Below are positions 59,817-64,000 of a stretch of DNA of 64,000 nucleotides, one piece after another. The DNA comes from an uncultured Spirochaetaceae bacterium (GTDB lineage: Bacteria > Spirochaetota > Spirochaetia > Treponematales > Treponemataceae). The notes below the pieces were generated by a model. That model had not been told where the DNA came from, did no database searches, and saw only the letters and a list, made by a program, of their open reading frames with translations. The stretch is from positions 12,212-76,211 of the forward strand of contig CADCLG010000008.1 in assembly GCA_902802305.1 (NCBI GenBank), written 5' to 3'. Both the position numbers and the translations under genes were made by a program. The first letter of the stretch is position 1. Every line of letters begins with the position of its first letter.

Positions 59817-60538
59817 AAATACTCTGCATTTCGGATTATGTAGATCCACTGATTTATAATCAGGAAGTAAAGAATAATTTTTCCGATATTGATTTGATTC
59901 TTTGTGCAGGCGACCTTCCAATGGATTATGTTGATTTTGTTGTCAGCATGATGAATAAGCCCACATATTTTGTATTTGGAAATCACAACTTAAAGGAATA
60001 TCATCTTTACCACAAAAATGCACGGCATAATCCTACAATGCAGGAATTCAATTTTTCTGACACATCTCATTATCATGGTGGAACTTATGCCGGATTTAAA
60101 TGCTTTACAGACTATTCACTCCAGTTTACAAATCCAAAAACCGGAAAAAAAACCCCCCTTCTGCTTGCCGGGGTTTCGGGAACATTAAAATACAACAACG
60201 GAATGAATCAGTATGCAGACTGGCACATGAAGCTCAAACTGCTGCTGATGGTTCCTCAATTAATAAAGAATAAAATAAAGTATGGACGTTATCTTGATAT
60301 TTTTCTAACTCATGCTACTCCGCGCCACATTCATGATCATGAAGATCCATGCCACAAAGGCTTCGAATGTTTCAACTGGTTCATAGAAAAGTTTAAACCA
60401 ACTTATATGGTTCACGGGCATATACATCTTTATGATATGAGGGAAGAGCGCATCGGCAAATACGGCAGTACTACAATTATAAATGCTTATGCTCATTGTA
60501 CTGTGGATTTTCCGCCAGATGAGGGCAAAGGTGAATAA
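59813..60538 (+). CDS. Calcineurin-like metallophosphoesterase
   Basis: This 241-residue protein has the metallophosphoesterase residues in order: CISDYVDP (Asp8), LCAGDLPMDYV (Asp), FVFGNHNLKEYH (Asn-His), FLTHATPRHIHDHE (His) and YMVHGHIHLYD (His-x-His). The first motif is SDYVD instead of the usual DxH. It probably hydrolyses a phosphodiester or phosphomonoester; substrate unknown. It overlaps the TPR-Mrr gene by 4 nt and is followed 47 bp later by the ParB-like gene. Confidence 0.88.
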   Translation: MKILCISDYVDPLIYNQEVKNNFSDIDLILCAGDLPMDYVDFVVSMMNKPTYFVFGNHNLKEYHLYHKNARHNPTMQEFNFSDTSHYHGGTYAGFKCFTDYSLQFTNPKTGKKTPLLLAGVSGTLKYNNGMNQYADWHMKLKLLLMVPQLIKNKIKYGRYLDIFLTHATPRHIHDHEDPCHKGFECFNWFIEKFKPTYMVHGHIHLYDMREERIGKYGSTTIINAYAHCTVDFPPDEGKGE

Positions 60539-60585
60539 AATCAAATCACAAGAAAAAGCACAACACGAAAAAACACGAGGATTAT

Positions 60586-61521
60586 ATGGCATTCACAGAA
60601 TCACAGACCGAAGAAGACTTTTCAAAGGCAAGAAATAAAGCACTTTTCAACGAGATTCAGCACCTTCTTTCTCCGGAAGAAGCTTCTCTGATTTCGCTTA
60701 ATGATGTAAAACAGCTTTTAAAGCCCAAGCAGGAAACTTACGTTGGAATGAAGGTTATTCCAATCGAAAAAATTGTTGGAAGCGAAGGCCGTTATAAAGA
60801 TTTTGATAATCACTTTTTTCCAAAAAGCTCATTTTTAAAGACAAGATGGGAACACGTGGATGAAGCTGCTATAAAGGATATAATTCTTCCTCCAATTAAA
60901 GTTTATGAAATTGCCGGCTTGTATTTTGTAAGAGACGGAAATCACAGAGTTTCTGTTGCAAAGGCAAGAGGAACAGAGTTCATAGATGCAGAAGTTGTTT
61001 CCCTTCAGAGCGAAATAAAACTTAGACAGCCGGACAATCTTTCTGATATAGTTCAACAGATTATAAATTACGAAAAACGCCTCTTCTACATGGAAACGGG
61101 CTTTGGTGACATAACAGATTACTGGTGCCTTGATTTTTCCACACCAGGCCGCTATGACGTAATTTACAATCATATTCTAACGCATAAATATTATATGAAT
61201 CAAAAACAGGAAGAAGAAGTTTCCATGCAGGATGCAATTCTTTCCTGGTTTAATAAGGTTTATCTGCCGATTGTAACCTCCGTAAGAAAAAAGCATATTT
61301 TGAGAAAGTTTCCAAAAAGGACACTTGGAGATATGTATGTTTGGATTGTCCGCTATTGGGATGATTTGAAGCGAAAGTTCGGCGATTCAATTCCTATTGA
61401 TTATGTTGTCGTTGATTTTGAAAAAAAATACAAGATTCCTTTCTACAAACGACTTATAAACCAGACAAAACGCATAATTCTCCGCAAAGAAATTGAAAAT
61501 CAAAACACGGAAATTAATTAA
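60586..61521 (+). CDS. ParB/sulfiredoxin-like (DUF4032-type) protein
   Basis: It has 311 residues. The ParB-N/Srx-like core is at ~95-150: IILPPIKVYEIAGLYFVRDG, NHRVSVAKARGTEFIDAEVV. The DGNHRVSVAKARG segment is the phosphate-binding motif (GxxRxxA type). The remainder is helical and basic (RRTIKR-like KKYKIPFYKRLINQTKRII). No canonical HTH of chromosome-partitioning ParB is seen, so it is probably not the cell's ParB. It may be a kinase-like or DNA-binding regulator of the preceding genes. Confidence 0.8.
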   Translation: MAFTESQTEEDFSKARNKALFNEIQHLLSPEEASLISLNDVKQLLKPKQETYVGMKVIPIEKIVGSEGRYKDFDNHFFPKSSFLKTRWEHVDEAAIKDIILPPIKVYEIAGLYFVRDGNHRVSVAKARGTEFIDAEVVSLQSEIKLRQPDNLSDIVQQIINYEKRLFYMETGFGDITDYWCLDFSTPGRYDVIYNHILTHKYYMNQKQEEEVSMQDAILSWFNKVYLPIVTSVRKKHILRKFPKRTLGDMYVWIVRYWDDLKRKFGDSIPIDYVVVDFEKKYKIPFYKRLINQTKRIILRKEIENQNTEIN

Positions 61522-61603
61522 CAAGGAAAATCAATTGTTAATTCTTAATTCTTTTACCCTTGACGGGTAAAAATTTCAATGTTAGAATTATTTAAACTGT
61601 CTA

Positions 61604-63346
61604 ATGAACTTATGTCGAACTGTATCCATAAGCACTCATCAGGCAGCATCAGATAATGTTGAGGAGAAAATCTTGGAATCAATTGATGCTTTTATCAATC
61701 CCCCCTTGCTTATTGCCGCTGGAATTGGTGTTTTATTGTTCATATTTCTTTTAATAATAAAATTACGTAATACAGCTAAATCGAGCTTCATTTTTTACAT
61801 AGTTGTTGGTCTTCTGGTTATAGGTGCCTTTGTTACATTCTTAAACCAGCATCCTATCTACTTTGTTTTTGCTGTTATTTTCGCAGAAATAGTTGTCCTG
61901 CCTTACCTGATTATAAAGGCATTTGACAATCCTCAAAAGCGAGAAGAAAAAAAGCAGGCCAAAATGAAGGCAGAACAGACTGCTGCAATAGAAAACAGTG
62001 ATGCCGTAAAAGCTGTAATTGCAGAAATTGAAGAAAAGAATCAGAGACTTCTTGAAGTTAATAAGGATTTGGTTTCACAGGTTTCTTCATTCTTCTCACG
62101 TGATAATAGTATGGAAAGCTTCCTTGATTACTGTAACAAGTTGCTTACAGAAAAGGTTTCCGCAGATGGTTGTGTAATCCTTATTGCAGATGATTATGAT
62201 AATCTTCTTGCTGTAAAATCTCTTGCAGGTTCTTTCCCTCCTCCTTACAAGCTTCCTGATGATTTGCCGCATAAGCCTCTCAGAGTTGAAACAAATCTGC
62301 GCTTTGCCCAGTTCCCTCTAAAAGACAATATCTTTGGTGATATTTTCTCTGGTGGCGAAGCTGTTTTAATTGAAGATTCAGTACGTGACCCTCGCGTTTA
62401 TCAGAATGGTCCGGAAGACTTCTTAAAATGTGGAAGTTATATTTTTGCACCAATCAAGCAGCAGGAAGGTGTTGTTGGTCTGGTTGCATTGACAAGACTC
62501 CCAGGAAAAGAAAAATTCAATAAACAGGATTTTAATACAGCAGTAATCATAACAGATGCAGTATCTTCTGCAATGAAGCCTCTTTACAGCTTCCTTGCTT
62601 ATGCAGAACATGCAGAATTAAGTAAGGATGGTACAATTGCTTCTAAATATCAGAAGGATATGCTTCCTCCAAAATTGCCGGTTATTCCAAATGCTACAAT
62701 CGGTTGTTATTCTACTCCAGTTGAAGGTGTTTGCGGTGACTACTATGATGTTCTTGTTTCAAGAAAAGACCGTATTTCCTTTGTTATGACTGATGTTGCA
62801 GGAAAAGGAATGAACGCTCTGGTTGTAATGATAATGATTCGTGCAATCTTAAGGCTTACTGTAAATACAGAGCAGACAGCTGCAACAATTCTTTCATGGG
62901 CAAACCGTGGTATCTGCAATGATTCTTCTAAGCTTGACCATTTTGCTAGTGTTGCACTTATAAACTACAACAGCACAACAAATGAAGCTCAGATTTCTAC
63001 CTGCGGAAACAATCCGGTATTCCACTTTGTTGCAGCAGAGAAAAAATTAAAGCAGATTTCTACACCAAGTGAACCTATGGGCGTAGAGAAAAACACTGTT
63101 TATTCCGATATTAATATTAAGTTAAATTCAGGAGATTTAATTGTTACCTGTACAGATGGATTACTTGAATCATTAAATGAAAATGGTGTACAATATTCTT
63201 CTGAAAATTTACAAAAGATTATTCTAAAAAATTGTAATGCAAGTGCTAAAGATATAACTAACAAAGTCAAAGACGATGTAAAGAAGTATTGCGGTACTGC
63301 ACAACAATATGATGATCAAAGTCTACTGGTGATTAAGATAAACTAA
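61604..63346 (+). CDS. SpoIIE/RsbU-type PP2C phosphatase with GAF domain
   Basis: It has 580 residues. Two N-terminal membrane segments (LLIAAGIGVLLFIFLLIIKL; FIFYIVVGLLVIGAFVTFL), a charged linker, a GAF domain (~165-330: SADGCVILIADDYDNLLAVK, GPEDFLKCGSYIFAPIKQQE), and a C-terminal PP2C/SpoIIE domain (~360-580). The last has GVCGDYYDVLV, FVMTDVAGKGMNALVVM, VTCTDGLLESLN and QYDDQSLLVI. It dephosphorylates a STAS antagonist, encoded next. The start is weakly supported; no good Shine-Dalgarno is visible. Only one transcript-scale gap to the next gene (28 bp). Confidence 0.9.
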   Translation: MNLCRTVSISTHQAASDNVEEKILESIDAFINPPLLIAAGIGVLLFIFLLIIKLRNTAKSSFIFYIVVGLLVIGAFVTFLNQHPIYFVFAVIFAEIVVLPYLIIKAFDNPQKREEKKQAKMKAEQTAAIENSDAVKAVIAEIEEKNQRLLEVNKDLVSQVSSFFSRDNSMESFLDYCNKLLTEKVSADGCVILIADDYDNLLAVKSLAGSFPPPYKLPDDLPHKPLRVETNLRFAQFPLKDNIFGDIFSGGEAVLIEDSVRDPRVYQNGPEDFLKCGSYIFAPIKQQEGVVGLVALTRLPGKEKFNKQDFNTAVIITDAVSSAMKPLYSFLAYAEHAELSKDGTIASKYQKDMLPPKLPVIPNATIGCYSTPVEGVCGDYYDVLVSRKDRISFVMTDVAGKGMNALVVMIMIRAILRLTVNTEQTAATILSWANRGICNDSSKLDHFASVALINYNSTTNEAQISTCGNNPVFHFVAAEKKLKQISTPSEPMGVEKNTVYSDINIKLNSGDLIVTCTDGLLESLNENGVQYSSENLQKIILKNCNASAKDITNKVKDDVKKYCGTAQQYDDQSLLVIKIN

Positions 63347-63374
63347 ATATAAAAAAAATTAAGGAGCATTCTGT

Positions 63375-63713
63375 ATGGAACTTAAAATACGTAAAAATGG
63401 TGATGTCTACATTATTGATGTAACCGGCGAAATGGATCTTTATAACTCATATAAATTAAAAGAGCTTGTTATGAAGATGCTTGAAAAAAATGTAAAAAAC
63501 TTTATTATCAATTTGGAACAGGTTGATTATATCGACTCGTCTGGAATTGGTGCTTTAATTTACATTTGTTCTACAATCAAAAAGATGAATTTAAAACTTG
63601 CAATTTCCAATATTCACGGATCTGTTAAAAAAGTTATTGAGCTTACAAAGCTTATGGGCTATTTCCCAATTGCTAACAGCGTTGAAGAAGGACTTTTGAT
63701 GGTTAAAGAGTAG
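63375..63713 (+). CDS. STAS-domain anti-sigma factor antagonist
   Basis: It has 112 residues: MELKIRKNGDVYIIDVTGEM, LKELVMKMLEKNVKNFIINL and VDYIDSSGIGALIYI. The DSSGIG Ser is the phosphorylated residue of SpoIIAA/RsbV-type antagonists. AAGGAG precedes the start. It is the partner of the SpoIIE-type phosphatase upstream and the kinase-like gene downstream. No sigma factor gene is in view. Confidence 0.93.
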   Translation: MELKIRKNGDVYIIDVTGEMDLYNSYKLKELVMKMLEKNVKNFIINLEQVDYIDSSGIGALIYICSTIKKMNLKLAISNIHGSVKKVIELTKLMGYFPIANSVEEGLLMVKE

Positions 63714-63764
63714 TCTTTTTTACGGATTGTACAGAATGGAGAGGAACACTTTTAGGAGATATAA

Positions 63765-64000
63765 ATGACACAGGAAATAAAAGAATTGAGGTCGGATGAA
63801 AACGATCCATTGTTCGATAAAACAAATATGCTTAAGAAGGAGTTTCCTTCAGATTTTAGACAGATAAGATATTTTACACTACTTATAGTACAGTCTGCTC
63901 CAACAGAAATAAAAGAATTGAATCTTCTTGAACAGCAAATCAGTGAAGTAATTAAAAATGCTGTAAAGCACGGAAATCACTGTGATATAAATAAAAAAGT
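63765..64000 (+). CDS. RsbW/SpoIIAB-like ATP-binding protein (3' end cut)
   Basis: ATG at 63765 with AGGAG 6 nt upstream. The visible 78 codons include NMLKKEFPSDFRQIRYFTLL and the GHKL N-box EQQISEVIKNAVKHGNH, typical of anti-sigma serine kinases (HATPase_c). It should phosphorylate the STAS protein. The frame is open to the window end. Confidence 0.85.
   Translation, partial: MTQEIKELRSDENDPLFDKTNMLKKEFPSDFRQIRYFTLLIVQSAPTEIKELNLLEQQISEVIKNAVKHGNHCDINKK

Noticed and set aside
60586..61521. Chromosome-partitioning ParB
   Set aside because: Only the N-terminal phosphate-binding motif is present; no HTH, no ParA neighbour and no parS site was seen.
1..64000. CRISPR arrays or insertion sequences
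   Set aside because: I saw no regularly spaced 25-40-bp repeats with unique spacers and no transposase gene.

Overview
The window looks like a chromosome segment of a host-associated (gut or rumen type) Treponema. It is AT-rich. It carries spirochete-type periplasmic flagellar genes: flaA, the flbB-fliK-flgD-flgE hook cluster, and a FlgE with the Cys178/Lys165 pair used for lysinoalanine cross-linking. It also has a eukaryotic-type hexokinase like that of T. pallidum, a spiro-SPASM-type radical-SAM-like protein, and many TPR proteins. The assignment rests on gene content; no database search was run.

Region 1 (1-8.6 kb) is an integrated phage-like element that runs off the left edge. On the minus strand, from the attachment side inward, it has a tyrosine integrase next to tRNA-Phe, then an excisionase-type HTH protein, a small protein, TerS, TerL, portal, a LuxR/NarL-type response-regulator-like protein, HK97 prohead protease, and a partial major capsid protein. 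A two-gene plus-strand cassette (59-aa protein plus PLD/zinc-ribbon protein) sits between int and xis. No repressor, replication or lysis gene is visible, so it may be a compact prophage or a capsid-encoding satellite.

Region 2 (8.7-13 kb) holds a CotH-kinase lipoprotein with a duplicated C-terminal module, the tail of a lost upstream gene, and a leaderless ankyrin-repeat gene. Region 3 (13-20.6 kb) has the hook operon flbB-fliK-flgD-flgE behind hexokinase, then a Rep/UvrD helicase. Region 4 (20.6-27.7 kb) has two adjacent exported proteins sharing a C-terminal envelope-type domain, one of them fused to an FGE-sulfatase (SUMF1) domain. An ABC-F ATPase and a DEAD-box RNA helicase follow.

Region 5 (27.4-38.3 kb) holds a VapBC-type toxin-antitoxin pair, a 23S rRNA methyltransferase-like gene, and a housekeeping run (rpsT, HU, lnt, bactofilin, rho, yegP, rpmE). 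A small zinc-ribbon gene and an XRE-HTH/degenerate-GGDEF regulator close it. Region 6 (38.3-43.5 kb) holds a JAMM-DinG helicase fusion, tRNA-Glu, a RelA/SpoT-synthetase-TPR protein and flaA.

Region 7 (43.6-51.7 kb) is a tight minus-strand run: spiro-SPASM, glycosyltransferase-like, a three-domain SpsF/PseG-like/methyltransferase protein, ATP-grasp, amidase and GerMN protein. It is probably a surface or flagellar glycan module coupled to cell-wall genes. Region 8 (51.7-64 kb) has xseA-xseB-mutL, two TPR/coiled-coil envelope proteins, a TPR-Mrr/metallophosphoesterase/ParB-like run, and a SpoIIE phosphatase-STAS-RsbW-like partner-switching module cut by the right edge.
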